Shown here one piece after another: positions 32,793 through 43,946 of a stretch of 64,000 nucleotides of DNA. Location: the NCBI GenBank assembly GCA_024195585.1, contig SWBL01000237.1, forward strand, positions 1 to 64,000, in the 5' to 3' direction. Under the pieces are notes generated by a model, which searched no databases, had not been told where the DNA came from, and saw nothing but the letters and a program-made list of their open reading frames with translations. The translations under genes and the position numbers were made by a program. Source of the stretch: Aureobasidium sp. EXF-3400 (Eukaryota; Ascomycota; Dothideomycetes; Dothideales; Saccotheciaceae). The first letter of the stretch is position 1. Every line of letters starts with the position of its first letter.

Positions 32793-34332
32793 ATGAGATA
32801 CGGTATGCCTCGACATGACAATGGCTCTTGCATTGACTAACACAAACACAGAACGAGTGACTTCACAACCCGAGAATCCATATTCCAAGCTCATCCCCGA
32901 ACAACATATCGCCGTCATCCCAGAGTTCAGCCTCGAGAGCGGTGGTTTCCTTTACAATGTGCCGGTAGCATACAAGACGTACGGTACTCTGTCGCCTGCA
33001 GGTGACAATGCCATGGTCATCTGCCATGCCTTGACTGGTAGTGCTGATGTTGGCGACTGGTGGGGTCCTCTGCTTGGAGGGGCTGGCAAGGCATTCGACA
33101 TGTCGCGTTTCTTCGTCGTCTGTCTGAACAGTCTGGGCAGCCCCTACGGAAGTGCGAGTCCAGTCACGAGCAAGGATGGCAACCCACAAAACGAGCATTA
33201 CGGCCCCGAGTTCCCCTTGACCACTGTCAGAGACGATGTCAATATTTTCAAGCTCGTGCTGGACGATCTGGGTGTCAAGCAGATTGCTGCTGTCATTGGT
33301 GGCTCCATGGGTGGTATGCTCGTCCTCGAGTTTGCCTACTTTGGCAAGGACTACGTACGCTGCATCGTGCCCATTGCGACGTCGGCTCAGTACAGTGCTT
33401 GGGGTATCAGCTGGGGAGAGGCCCAAAGACAGAGCATCTACAGCGATCCCAAGTACGACGACGGCTACTACACCTTCGAAGACCCTCCGTCAACTGGTCT
33501 GTCGGCCGCTCGCATGTCAGCACTCTTGACCTACCGCAGTCGCGACTCTTTCGAGTCCAGGTTCGGCCGCAACACACCTGACCCTTCGCGCAGACAGAAC
33601 ATCAATGGCTCCTTCAGACCCTCGACTCCTTCAAGTGACCACTTCGCCATCCACAACGAAGGCCACAAGAATGCTGGCTCTCCTCGCTACAGCCGCGTCA
33701 ACAGCTCCGCCGACCTATCCACCTCAACCGAGTCCCTACCTGCCATCAATACCCCTCCGCAAACAATCATGGACCCTCAATTCCACGGCACCACACCGTT
33801 ACCTACCAACGCCGCACCTCCCAGCCTCAGACTAAAGCGCACACCCACTTACTTCTCCGCCCAATCCTACCTGCGCTACCAAGGCGAAAAGTTCATCAAG
33901 CGCTTCGACGCAAACTGCTACATTGCCATCACCCGCAAACTAGACACCCACGATGTATCCCGCGGCCGCCTGCCCGCCGACTCCCAAACTACCACTCCCG
34001 TCGCCGATGCCCTCGCCCTAATCGAGCAACCAACACTAGTTCTAGGCATCCAATCCGACGGCCTCTTCACCTACGCAGAGCAAAAAGAACTCGCTGCTGC
34101 AATTCCAAACGCAGTGCTCAAAAATATCGATAGTCCCGAGGGTCATGACGCTTTCTTGCTTGAATTCGAACAGGTCAACCGTTTCGTGCTGGACTTCTTG
34201 CACGAGGTGTTGCCGGATATGATGGCCAGAGAGCCTGTAGACTTTAGCAACACCGATGGCGTTGAGGGCGACCAAGCAGTAAAGACATCAACCTTTGGAG
34301 AGGCAGAGGTTGGCGATATCACCGCTTGGTAA
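32793..34332 (+). CDS. met2: Homoserine O-acetyltransferase (Met2)
   Basis: Exons 32793-32802 and 32852-34332 give 496 residues. It transfers acetyl from acetyl-CoA to homoserine, the first committed step of methionine synthesis. The 10-nt first exon (MRY plus one base) follows an optimal GCCACC context. The intron has an ATTGACTAAC branch, and the spliced start is MRYERVTSQPENPY. The alpha/beta-hydrolase core has CHALTGSADVGDWW, NSLGSPYGSASP, the nucleophile GGSMGGM and the acidic and His parts of the triad near LGIQSDGLFT and SPEGHDAFLLE. A low-complexity insertion of about 90 residues (PDPSRRQN to LRLKRTPTYF) separates the lid from the C-terminal half, as in other filamentous fungi. An alternative ATG at 32815 lies inside the intron and is rejected. 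Confidence 0.95.
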
Positions 34333-34711
34333 GAAAAAAACCAAGCGCATGAAGTGGAGGAAGATAAGCGGCGATATCATCTTTTCAACCTTTTTTGTTT
34401 ATGTATCTTAGACGACCTTTTCACGACCAACAAATATTTCAACATGAGTTTGGACAGCTTTGGAGAATTAATGGCATAAAAAGAAAACATTAATTACCCC
34501 GAGCAAATCGGGTTTCATCTTCAACTCTTTTACTTCTTTCACTAGGATCTAGCGACCTTTTGATCTACTCTAGTGCTGTTCCGCCTTGAGAGTCTCGATT
34601 TGACCCGCTCTGAAGTTCATAAGAGATGTTATTACATGGCAACACTAAAAAGACTCGCAGCATGAGAGGAAGATTGAACATTTACTACATCTACAGGGAA
34701 GGCTAGACCTT
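34333..34711. other. Convergent 3' region
   Basis: 379 bp of AT-rich 3' UTR-type sequence between MET2 and VPS17 stops. Nothing else recognised. Confidence 0.5.
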
Positions 34712-36604
34712 TTAGAATGTCGTCTGCGCAAGTCGACTAGCAGCATTCCTGGCATCGATTCTATCTTCGTCGTCCTCGTCCAAACGGCCGAGACTGCTTG
34801 CACTACTAGTGGCTCGCTTCCTTCCCGTCGTGCCCTCTTCGGCTTGCTCGGCCTCTACGTCTTCGGGAACAGTGCCTGTACCGGCAAAGCTACCACTGAT
34901 GCTGCGGTTCAAGCCATCTGGTCTGCGTGGGACGCCACTCCATGCGTCGCCCTTGGGTCCCTGACTGCTGGCAAGACTGGTGCGGCGAATCACGGGGTGG
35001 GCTTCACGACCAAGGCGTGAGAGACCACCCGAAGCGTCGATGTTGCGGACGTCTGGACGGACCTGCTCGAGCGTGGCCAGGGTGCGGCGTTCTGCTTCGA
35101 TCTCGCGCATGACGTATTCGCGAATAGCAGCACGGAGATCAGAGGTTGTGCGGGCGGTCCACTCGCGACGTTCCTGAACGAGGTTCTCGGTCACGCGATC
35201 CGTCTTTTCCTTGAGATGGGCTTCATGCGACCGTGCTTCATCGAGAGCAGCAAGAGCTTCGTCGACCTTGTCACGCTTGACAGAGGTGGAAGACTTCAAT
35301 CGGTCGACAGCGCTTGTCTTGCTGCGAGTAGATTGTTGCGCTTGAATGAGCTCGCGCAAAAGAATGTGACGGTTGGTGAGAGTCTCCTTAACAATAAAGG
35401 CATCACTGGAGTGGTACTGCAGAGGATCGGCCAAGGTTGTGGCCTCAGCAGTACCTTGAGCAGCGTGGAAGTCGCCGACGGCTTGAATGACCTTGCCTAG
35501 CTTCTTGTAGGCATTGGCCAAGCCTGGATGCGTTTCCTGGACCTGCATGTGGCCCATCTTTACACCAAAATCGGATTCTGCCAGACCGAGAGCTGCGGGG
35601 ATTAGCATATGGCCTGATAGACAAAAAGATCGTGTTGCATACCTCTACGCGACTTGACAACCTTGTCCACCTTCTGGCCAAGATCCATAGTTCCCAGATA
35701 GAAGGATTTGACAACGGGACGGGCCTCGAGAAGCTCGGGAGTGTCATCCGGAGGAGGAGCAAATTGCTTGATGTACTTGCGACGAACACCTGTAGCAGGT
35801 TGCTTGCGCCTGACAACAGGACTGTAACCGAAATCGCTTTCGACAAAGAAGACCATCTCTTCGTCACGCATGAGAACATGGTTGGAGCAGACAGTGTTCA
35901 GCCAGCGCTGCATTGAAGCCTTGACTCGCGCTTCATCTTCTTCAGTTCCAACACCAGCAGCAGTGAGCGGAGGAGGAACGGCAGGGACGAAAGCCTCGGG
36001 GTTTGACGAGATGAGATGGTCGGCAAACTTGACAAACTCGGAGTGGGTGCGTCGTACATCACGGAATTGGGTGGTGCGGAATTTGGGCAGATTGGTCTGG
36101 GTCAAGGGTCAGCTGTGTACAGGCAGCACTTCCTCTCAGCAAGCGGCATACATAAACGTCGAAGCGCAAAACAGGATCCTTGCGACCGGTACGCTCTAAG
36201 GCAGTAATCTTGGCTTGGAGCTTGTATTGTTTCCTCGGTTGTTGCGGCTGTTGCTGCTGTTGCTGTTGTTGGTAGTTCTGTGGTGGTTGTTGCTGGTGGC
36301 TAGGCTGTTGAGGGGGATGCTGCGGACGAGCATGGTGGTAGCGCTGAGGCTCTGAGCGGGTCGAGTTGTCGTAAGACTGCGATTGATGCTGTTGCGAGGG
36401 ATATTGATTGTTTTGGGTAGGTAATTGGGAGTTCTCGTCGTAGTGCTCGCCGTCGCCGTCAGGAGCCGGAGGCTGGTGCGACAACGAGTTGGTGGATGGG
36501 ACGTCGTGGTTGTTTGCTTGGGGGAAGGTCGAGCGATCATGCTGAGGCGACGAGGCCCATGGGTCACGGCCCGCGTCATTGGCTATGGCCGAAGAATAAT
36601 CCAT
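34712..36604 (-). CDS. vps17: Vps17, PX-BAR sorting nexin of the retromer
   Basis: Exons (minus) 36604-36152, 36096-35643 and 35592-34712 give 595 residues. With Vps5 it forms the membrane-binding half of retromer, which returns cargo receptors from endosomes to the Golgi. The N-terminal 130 residues are disordered, with a Gln tract (QQQQQQQQPQQP). The PX domain (about 130-260) reads across intron 1 (RFDVY/TNLPKFRTTQFRDVRRTHSEFVKFADHL). DFGYSPVVRRKQPATGVRRKYIKQF and SFYLGTMDLGQKVDK lead to the BAR domain across intron 2 (KSRR/ALGLAESDFG). The BAR helices run to about 545, and the tail is Ser-rich with basic and acidic patches. All junctions are supported by conservation. Confidence 0.92.
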
Positions 36605-36873
36605 CTTGGTTGGTGAAGGTCTTCGTCGTCGCTGGGCATGTGTCGCGGAGAGCGTAGCGTGCAGCTGCTCGAGACCATGACATCGTGTCGATGCCCCGGA
36701 CCGGCACCTGCCAAGAGAGCCGAGGGCGGAGGGCCGCGAACATTGCCATGTCCATCTGTGCCAAAAGTTGCTGCGGCGATTCTTGCCTCTCGGTTTTTAT
36801 CAACTCTCTAAAAGTCATACTTTGTTTTTGTATCGGGTCATTGATCTGTTTGTTATTGAGCATTTTTCCTGGG
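36605..36873. promoter_or_regulatory. Short shared promoter of VPS17 and MEF2
   Basis: A 269-bp head-to-head spacer that must serve both genes. No defined motif recognised. Confidence 0.4.
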
Positions 36874-39650
36874 ATGCTGCTCAGATTGCAATGGCCTTGT
36901 CGCCGTGTGCACCACAATGCTAAGTCTCTTGCATCTATAACCGCTAGATCTTTCGCTTCTTCAACGCCCTATCGCAATGATCTGGCTACCTCAAAAACTC
37001 GTAACATTGGCATCATAGCCCATATTGATGCGGTATGTCGCAATACGTACTTCCTCAAAATGTAGGTACTGAGTATGTAAAAGGGCAAAACTACAACCAC
37101 AGAGCGCATGCTCTACTACAGTGGGTTTACACGTAGACTAGGAGGTCAGTACCTGCGTGCCATGATTTTCTTGTGGTTTGTATTCGCTTTTGGTGTAACG
37201 CATGTGCTGAGTCTTTCTCAGATGTCGACGAAGGCTCTACCGTGACAGATTTCTTGCCTGCAGAGCGTGCTAGAGGTATCACGATTCAATCAGCAGCAGT
37301 GACTTTTTCTTGGCCACCAGCTGCTTCTTCGGCAACCGATCTCTCATCCAACAAGATCGTCCTGCCACGATCCACACAGAGCCACAACATCAATCTGATA
37401 GATACTCCTGGTCACGCCGATTTCACTTTCGAGGTTCTTCGATCTTTGCGTATCTTGGATGGTGCTGTGTGCATCCTCGACGGAGTGGCCGGTGTCGAAG
37501 CGCAGACTGAAAAAGTCTGGACCCAAGCAACACAATATCAGATTCCCAAGATCTTGTTCGTGAACAAGCTCGATCGCGAAGGTGCTGCATTTGCGAGGAC
37601 CATATCAGAAATAGGCACACGCCTACGTGTCTGGCCGGCATTGTGTCAGATTCCCTGGTGGCGGCCCGGTGACCTCAAGCTCCAGGGAGTTGGCGATGCC
37701 GTAGGTCTTCGTGCTTTGTTGTATGAGGAAGGTGGTGACGGCAAAACCCTGAAAGTGTTTTCACTCAAGAACCTGGAAGCTGACAACTCTGCTTTCGCGG
37801 AAGAAATCAAGAAAGCCAGAACGGCCTTGGTCGAACTGCTCAGCGAACATGACGATGAGATGGTCGAAAAGTTCCTGGAATATGACGAAGACCATCTGGC
37901 CATCCCATCTGTTGACATCACAGAGAGTCTCAGAAGATGCACTCTGCAGCAACCACAAAAACTCGTACCTGTGTTTTCAGGTGCAAGCTTCCGAAACGTC
38001 GGTGTTCAGCCGCTACTGGATGCAGTCGTCGATCTCCTTCCATCACCGCAGGAGCGACCTGATCCAGAAGCTAGTGTTGGTCCTTCCAAGTACGGACTGA
38101 ATGACCTTCTCTCAGGCAAAAGTGCTTTGCCTGCAGCCATTGAGGCCAAAAAGCAACCAAAAACCAAAGCATTGGCGGCAAGCAAAAACATGTCCATCAT
38201 CAAGAGTCTCGAAGCTTGTGCCCTAGCCTTCAAGGTCGTCACTGATCCCCGTCGAGGTGTCCTGGTTTATGTCCGAGTATACTCTGGATCGATCACAAAG
38301 AATGCTCCTCTCTTCAACACGAACCTCGGAGTTACTGAGAAGGCTCCTCGTTTGTTGAGAATGTATGCTGATGAAGCTGTTGAGATCTCTTCAATCGAGG
38401 CCGGTCAGATTGGAGTCATTCCTGGGCTGAAATCCACACGTACAGGTGACACGCTCATCTTGTACAGCGGCGTGAACCCAAAGGTTGGCCCTCCATCGCC
38501 AATCAACACTCTTCAACTAAGACCGATTGCTGTCCCTCCGCCAGTGTTCTTCACAAGCGTAGAGCCGAACAGTTTAGCTGAGGAGAAACACATCTCGGAG
38601 ACTTTAGCACTTTTGCTTCGAGAAGATCCTAGCTTGAACGTGAGAGAAGACCCGGAGAGTGGACAGACTCACTTAGCTGGCATGGGCGAACTTCATCTGG
38701 AGATTGCTCGCGACAGGCTTATTAACGATCTCAAAGCAAAAGCCAGAATTGGCAATATTCAGATTGGCTACCGCGAGGCCCTCTCTGCCGCCTCTTCGGA
38801 CGCGTCCGCAATCTTTGACAGAGAAGTTGCTGGAAAGGCATCTAAAGCCGGGTGTACTGCGAGCGTAATGCCTTTCGAGGAATCGGAGCTTGATGCAGCT
38901 GACGACCACACGCATGTGTTCGCCCTGCTGGATGACAACTATCTGATTCTGAAGACTCCCACTCTTTACCCAGATGGCTCAGCAACGGACTCTGAACTGC
39001 CACCTCTACCCTCCACCTTGCCGATGCAGATGCTTCAATCGGCTACGCAGACTGGTGTTACCGCTGCCCTCGCGCGCGGTCCCTCACATGGCTATCCTCT
39101 CCACTCTACCAAGATTAGCATTGTCTTCAATCCTTCCGAACATCTCTTCCCAACCACTAGTCCTGCTGCAATCTCTTCAGCAGCTCGTCTTGCAGTACAG
39201 AAGGCCTTGCGCGAGGCAGCAGATGCTGGATCTGGCACAGCATTGATGGAACCTGTCATGAATGTCACAATCACAGTCGATGAACCCAGTCTCGGAAGTG
39301 TCGTACACGACATCAGCTCCGCCAGAGGAGGACAAGTCGTATCTCTTGGTGCCGAAGACGAAACTGGCGCCTCAGAGGACGACATAGAAATCGACCCTAC
39401 CAGAATATACTCGCCACCCGATCCATTTGGTGGCTCGGCATCGAGTATCGGCGCAGGATCTGTCACTGTAGGCAATCAGATGCGCCAGATTGTGGCAAGG
39501 GTGCCTCTCAAGGAGATGGTGGGATACCTGAAGCACTTACGCAGTCTGACCCAGGGAAGAGGCACATTTGTCATGACTGTTGACCGATTCGAAAAGATGA
39601 ACCCTCAGAGGATGAAACTTGCACTTTCCGAGATGAGTGGCGGTTTCTAG
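36874..39650 (+). CDS. mef2: Mitochondrial elongation factor G 2 / ribosome-releasing factor 2
   Basis: Exons 36874-37032, 37084-37144 and 37222-39650 give 882 residues. The start carries a mitochondrial presequence ([19 protein letters not shown]). The G domain is split by both introns: [24 protein letters not shown] (G1), then [23 protein letters not shown] (G2), DTPGHADF (G3) and VNKLDREG (G4). The later EF-G domains include [22 protein letters not shown] and EMSGGF at the end. The EFG2 type is inferred from the closest-looking blocks; EFG2 works with RRF to split mitochondrial ribosomes, not in translocation. Low-complexity insertions (for example after PAASS) are lineage-specific. Head to head with VPS17 over a short promoter. 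Confidence 0.9.
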
Positions 39651-39979
39651 AATCGATCATCTTACTGTAGCTGTATTATAAATATGTATTATAGAATCTT
39701 ACACATGGTGATGAATCATTTGTCACCGCTTTACTTTAGACTGTTCAAACGCATTGTGATAAGGATGAAATGGAAACAGGCTGTTTTTCATAGACTTGTT
39801 GGATGTTACTATACCATTAACCGACCTTTTCCTGTGCGCCCATTGTCATAGAATGTCTCATTTGAACACTTTGCTGTGTCTGCATCCAATACTCCGCGCA
39901 CCCCATCTCTTGACAGAGTCCACCTAACCATAATCAGCTGCCGTGATTGCAATGGCACGACAAAGAATCTTCGACAAGC
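39651..39979. other. Convergent 3' region
   Basis: 329 bp between MEF2 and the heptad-repeat gene. AT-rich, with TGTATTATAAATATGTATTAT near 39669-39690. Nothing else recognised. Confidence 0.5.
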
Positions 39980-40800
39980 TTATTGACGTTTGATAGCATT
40001 GTGGATCTGGGCGTGAAGGTTGATTTCGCCCTGTGCAAGCATCTGATCCAATCCTCCCAGAGCACCAATAGCGCCATCAATGGCAATAGAACCGCCATAT
40101 CTGCCTGTTCCATATGTAAGCCACAACTCATCTGTATACTTGAACGACCACACTTACCCTGACCGTGAGTGCCTTGGACACTGTTGGAAAAGTTCTCGTG
40201 GTAAAGAACTTGCTGGCGGCGATTGGCGAGAATACCTTGAGCATTTCCCACGGCTCTGCGCATCTGGCTGACGGTTGAAGTAATGCTGGTGTAGTTTCCT
40301 TCTAGTTGGCGGAGCATTCCTTCTTCGAAGGCGGCGAAGGCTTGTTCGCGCTCGTAGTTGTTGTGTTCGCGGGCGGCGATGGCGGTCTCGCGTTCTGCGA
40401 TGGCTTGTTCGCGTTGTTGAATAGCTTGGCCTCGTTGCTGGAGTGCTTGTTCACCTTGCTGGACTGCCTGCTCATGCTGGTGAACAGATTGCTCGCGCTG
40501 CTGAATAGCCTCTTCACGCTTCTGAACAGCCTCCTCGCGCTGCTGGACGTGCTGTTCACGAGCAGTTATGGCGCTCAGGCGCTCTTCCAGCTCAGCGTGT
40601 GCAGCAACAAGGCGCTGCTCGCCGTCATAGATCTCTGCGCTACGAATGTTTAGTTCCTCCTCACGCTGGCTGATGCTACCAAGCATGTTCTTGGCCCGGG
40701 TGCCGCCCATGGCTCTGCCGTTGATGGAGATGGGTGGTTCTGCGACCGTTCCGGTGTGGTAGTGCGCGTAGCTGTATAATGTCAATCGGCTGTTATACAT
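39980..40800 (-). CDS. Heptad-repeat coiled-coil protein, unknown function
   Basis: Exons (minus) 40800-40158 and 40104-39980 give 255 residues. Residues about 45-145 are an unusually regular coiled coil built from seven-residue units of the type QQREEAI/QQREQAV, visible as a 21-bp DNA periodicity. A short linker (REHNNYEREQAFAAFEEGML) follows. Splicing replaces a random tail by a glycine-rich, moderately hydrophobic end (GRYGGSIAIDGAIGALGGLDQMLAQGEINLHAQIHNAI). The start is uncertain: MYNSRLTLYS may partly be intron, because GATTGACATTATACAG just before YAHYH looks like a branch and acceptor. I do not recognise the family. A structural or scaffolding role is only an inference from the rod. 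Confidence 0.6.
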
Positions 40801-42327
40801 GGTGTATACTTTGATATAAGCATGACTTCAGAGAAAGCGTAAGGGCGCGGGACTCCCCTGCAAGCGACAGGTTTCTCACGCCTATAGAAAGGAGTGATTG
40901 CGTGGACAGCGCAGGCCATGTCCATTAAGAAGGCATGAAGGAGTTCTTCTCGGTGGACGGCTCTCAAGTCTCGAAAGAATCATACTTTTTGGCAGCCAAT
41001 TGTGCTTGACCTCAAGCTGAGGGAAGTTGAAATCGAAAATTTAAACTTACAGGCACTGATTGTCGGGCTTCTTGCAGGATCCGGTATGATACCAGAAGAA
41101 GCAAGTGAGAGGAACACGGAAGTCCTTGGGTTTGACCGGAGGCACAACTTGGGAGCCTATACACACTTAGTGAAGGTCAAGCTTAGGCTCATCTGTGATG
41201 GACCCACCGGCCGACGACGAAGGAGTCTGGGCGCAAAAGGGTGTAAAGCCACCTTTGGGAGAGACGACGTCCTTGCTTGGTGAACTGCTGCGAGCGCTGC
41301 AACGACGAGACTGGACGTAGCGCAGCTTAAGGTTCGGTGAAGAGCATCGAGTGGTCCTAGGGGAAGCGCTGCGTCCATCGCGCTCGCGGAACGACACTAA
41401 ACAGAAATCAGCTCTAAGGCGCCCCTGACGACATCATAAGGCGCTGCGCACTGCTTTCTTCCTGCATGTTATCTTGATGATATGTTGATGAATTTTGTCG
41501 TCTGTTGTGTGTATTGGTATAGGAGTAACGACGCCGTGACGAACCACGACGCGATCCTCGATTGGACATTTTCCGCAAGTCCGAGCTTCTTGGAAGCATC
41601 GCAGAATACTGAGTTGATACCAAACATTGGACACGCCATTACGCTGGTGCAACTAATCAGTTTATATGTGGCCGGGTTGTCTAATGTTTGCCCCTAACTG
41701 CTTGTCTGTAGCAAAGAACGTTCTATACAAACAGCCCGATAGGCAACACACAGCCCCTGATACTTCATTAATTGTGTATGGAAACATTGAATATTCTTTC
41801 TGATCTTCTTGTGACTTTAAAGACTGTGCAAGAGGTGTAGTACGCCAGGGCAATACTGACCATAGGCCGCTTACTGCTTTGGCAAGGACGAACACGCTAC
41901 ATACCACACGATACGAGGCTATAGCTAGCGCTCAACTTACTCTGTCTTGGTAGCGTATATTCACCTAAAACAAAAAATACGAACAGGCGCAGTAAGAAGA
42001 AGAGAGTTCACTCGAGAGCGTGGCATTGCCGGCGGTCATTACTTAGGCACACGATCAGCTGGCATATCATCAGTATACTGCTTGATGGGCCACGAAACGT
42101 AGTACTTCAACGCTTCATCTGGAATTGCGTTTCATCGAAAAGACTGGAGTGTCTGATGATGAGGTGAACAGCAAGTGAAAGAGGAAGCCGAAGTTGGATT
42201 GAGTCGATGGGAAGGTCCGTGCATTTTCAATTTCGTGCTGTCGCGTCAACACGTCTCCCGCGTTTGCGCCCGTCTGACTTTCCATCCATCGACCTGTACA
42301 CACCAACTTTTTACTCATATCATCACA
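40801..42327. other. 1.5-kb region with at most one weak gene candidate
   Basis: Between the heptad-repeat gene and HAT1. Apart from the low-confidence SR-rich candidate at 41167-41569, I see no gene, RNA or repeat here. Confidence 0.45.
41167..41569 (-). CDS. Possible small Ser/Arg-rich protein (weak)
   Basis: Candidate exons (minus) 41569-41530 and 41396-41167 would give 89 residues, beginning MSNRGSRRGSSRRL and continuing SFRERDGRSASPRTT to ITDEPKLDLH. The acceptor is good (AGCTGAT branch, TTCTGTTTAG), but the donor GTTACT is poor. The unspliced frame stops at GAP. Composition resembles short SR-rich fungal proteins. Without transcripts this could be chance. Confidence 0.25.
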
Positions 42328-43946
42328 ATGTCGGGTTCCGAGAGTCCAGAGAACTCTGAGCTAGTTTCTGCCATCCAAGATCAAGTGGAAGAATGTAGGT
42401 CATGGAACATCTCCTTTATGCATTGCAGCACCAAGCTAATCGCAGCTCAGGGTCGACCAGCAGTAACGATGCGCTTCGCATTTCGATATACCGCGGCGAT
42501 GAGGTAGTGTCAGAATTTGGACCGTTATGCACGTACCCGATGTTCGGCGAGGAAGAAGTCATCTTTGGATATCGCGGACTAGACATGTCATTGTCTTTGG
42601 CTGCACACAACATGAGACCGCACATGGACATTTCCTGGACCGAACAGTTTCCCCAGCTGGGCGACATAAAAGCATCCGACATCCGTGGCGCCCTCCAAGA
42701 CTTCATCCCCGAATCTGCCTTTGCATCGAAATCACGAGCCGAAGCTCTCGCCGACCCGAAGGCCGCATCATTCACACCACCAGGCACACTCCTGCATTCA
42801 TACACACACGAAGGTCGCAAGTTCGAAGTTTGGAAGGCCGCTTTGACCGACGATGGAGCCAGAGAAATCATGGAGAACGTCCAGATCTTGGTACCTATGT
42901 TCATCGAAGGCGGCACTATTCTCGAATTAGACGAACCTTGGGTCGCAAACCGCTGGACTCTCTTCATGCTCTACCAGGTCGACCAAAAGCAGGCAGACAC
43001 GACACCATACACTCTCTTTGGTTTCTCGACATCTTACCGCGTATTCACGTTACCTGATCGTAGGGACCCTGCAAAGCACGATCTTGCTCTCCTCCAACAC
43101 GAAGAATCAGACATGGACGCAATACTCCGCCGATGGAACTCCGAGACTAATGGCGAGGATAACGATGTTGTCAAGACTCCTCTACAACTGCCCAGCCGCG
43201 AGCGCATCTCACAATTCTTGATCATACCATCCCATCAAGGATCTGGACATGGCGCTCGGCTCTACAACACCGTGTTTGAAAGCCTCATCACTCCTGATAA
43301 CATCTGCGAATTAACGGTCGAAGACCCCAACGAGGCTTTCGATGATATGCGTGATGTTTGTGACCTGCTCTGGCTTCGCAACAACAACGAGGATTTTGCA
43401 TCTCTCAAGATTGAGACTCAAATAGACAGTGCAAAGCTCAAGATGAACGCGAACATTCCCGTGGACGACATTGTTCCAGGCGACGCTAAGGCTCGCATCA
43501 AGAAGGCTAGCAAGATCATGCCCCGTCAATTAGGAAGGCTGATCGAGATGGAGACATACTCAAAGATACCCAAACTGAACCGCTCGCTGAACAGAATCTC
43601 GAGGAAGGAGAAGAGTATCAACGAGATGGATCGCGCTTACTACTTCTGGCGGCTGTATGTCAAGCAGCGTCTCTACATCTCTAACCGCGACGTACTTGCA
43701 CAACTGGACCGCGAAGAGCGCGCTGAGAGACTAGAAGCAACCATCGAGAATATCCAGGTCGACTACGACCGCCTTCTCGAACTTGCAAGAAAGCGCGCTT
43801 CCTTATTCGACAAGCAGACCGGAAGCAGCACTGGCGGGTTAAAGCGCAAGAAGAAGGTTGTCGTCGAATCTGATGAAGGAGAGGATGATGCAGAGGCTGG
43901 CGAAGGAGCACCTCTGTCTTCCAAGAAGAAGAGAAAGACTACCTAG
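42328..43946 (+). CDS. hat1: Hat1, type B histone acetyltransferase catalytic subunit
   Basis: Exons 42328-42394 and 42451-43946 give 520 residues. Hat1 acetylates new histone H4 at Lys5 and Lys12, with an RbAp48-type partner. The junction VEE/WSTSSNDALRISIYRG reproduces the conserved Hat1 start, which selects the second of two nearby AGs (CTCAG at 42446-42450, not CGCAG at 42441-42445). Further blocks are PMFGEEEVIFGYRGL, the acetyl-CoA binding FLIIPSHQGSGHGARLYNTVF (Q/RxxGxG/A type), LTVEDPNEAFDDMRD, and a C-terminal helical region with RLYVKQRLY. The tail is Lys-rich and acidic (RKKKVVVESDEGEDD ... SKKKRKTT), a likely nuclear localisation signal. Confidence 0.93.

Noticed and set aside
39934..40160. 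Unspliced C-terminus of the heptad-repeat protein (ending SCHCNHGS)
   Set aside because: A standard donor GTAAGTG and acceptor GGAACAG restore a coherent Gly-rich end; the read-through is random in composition.
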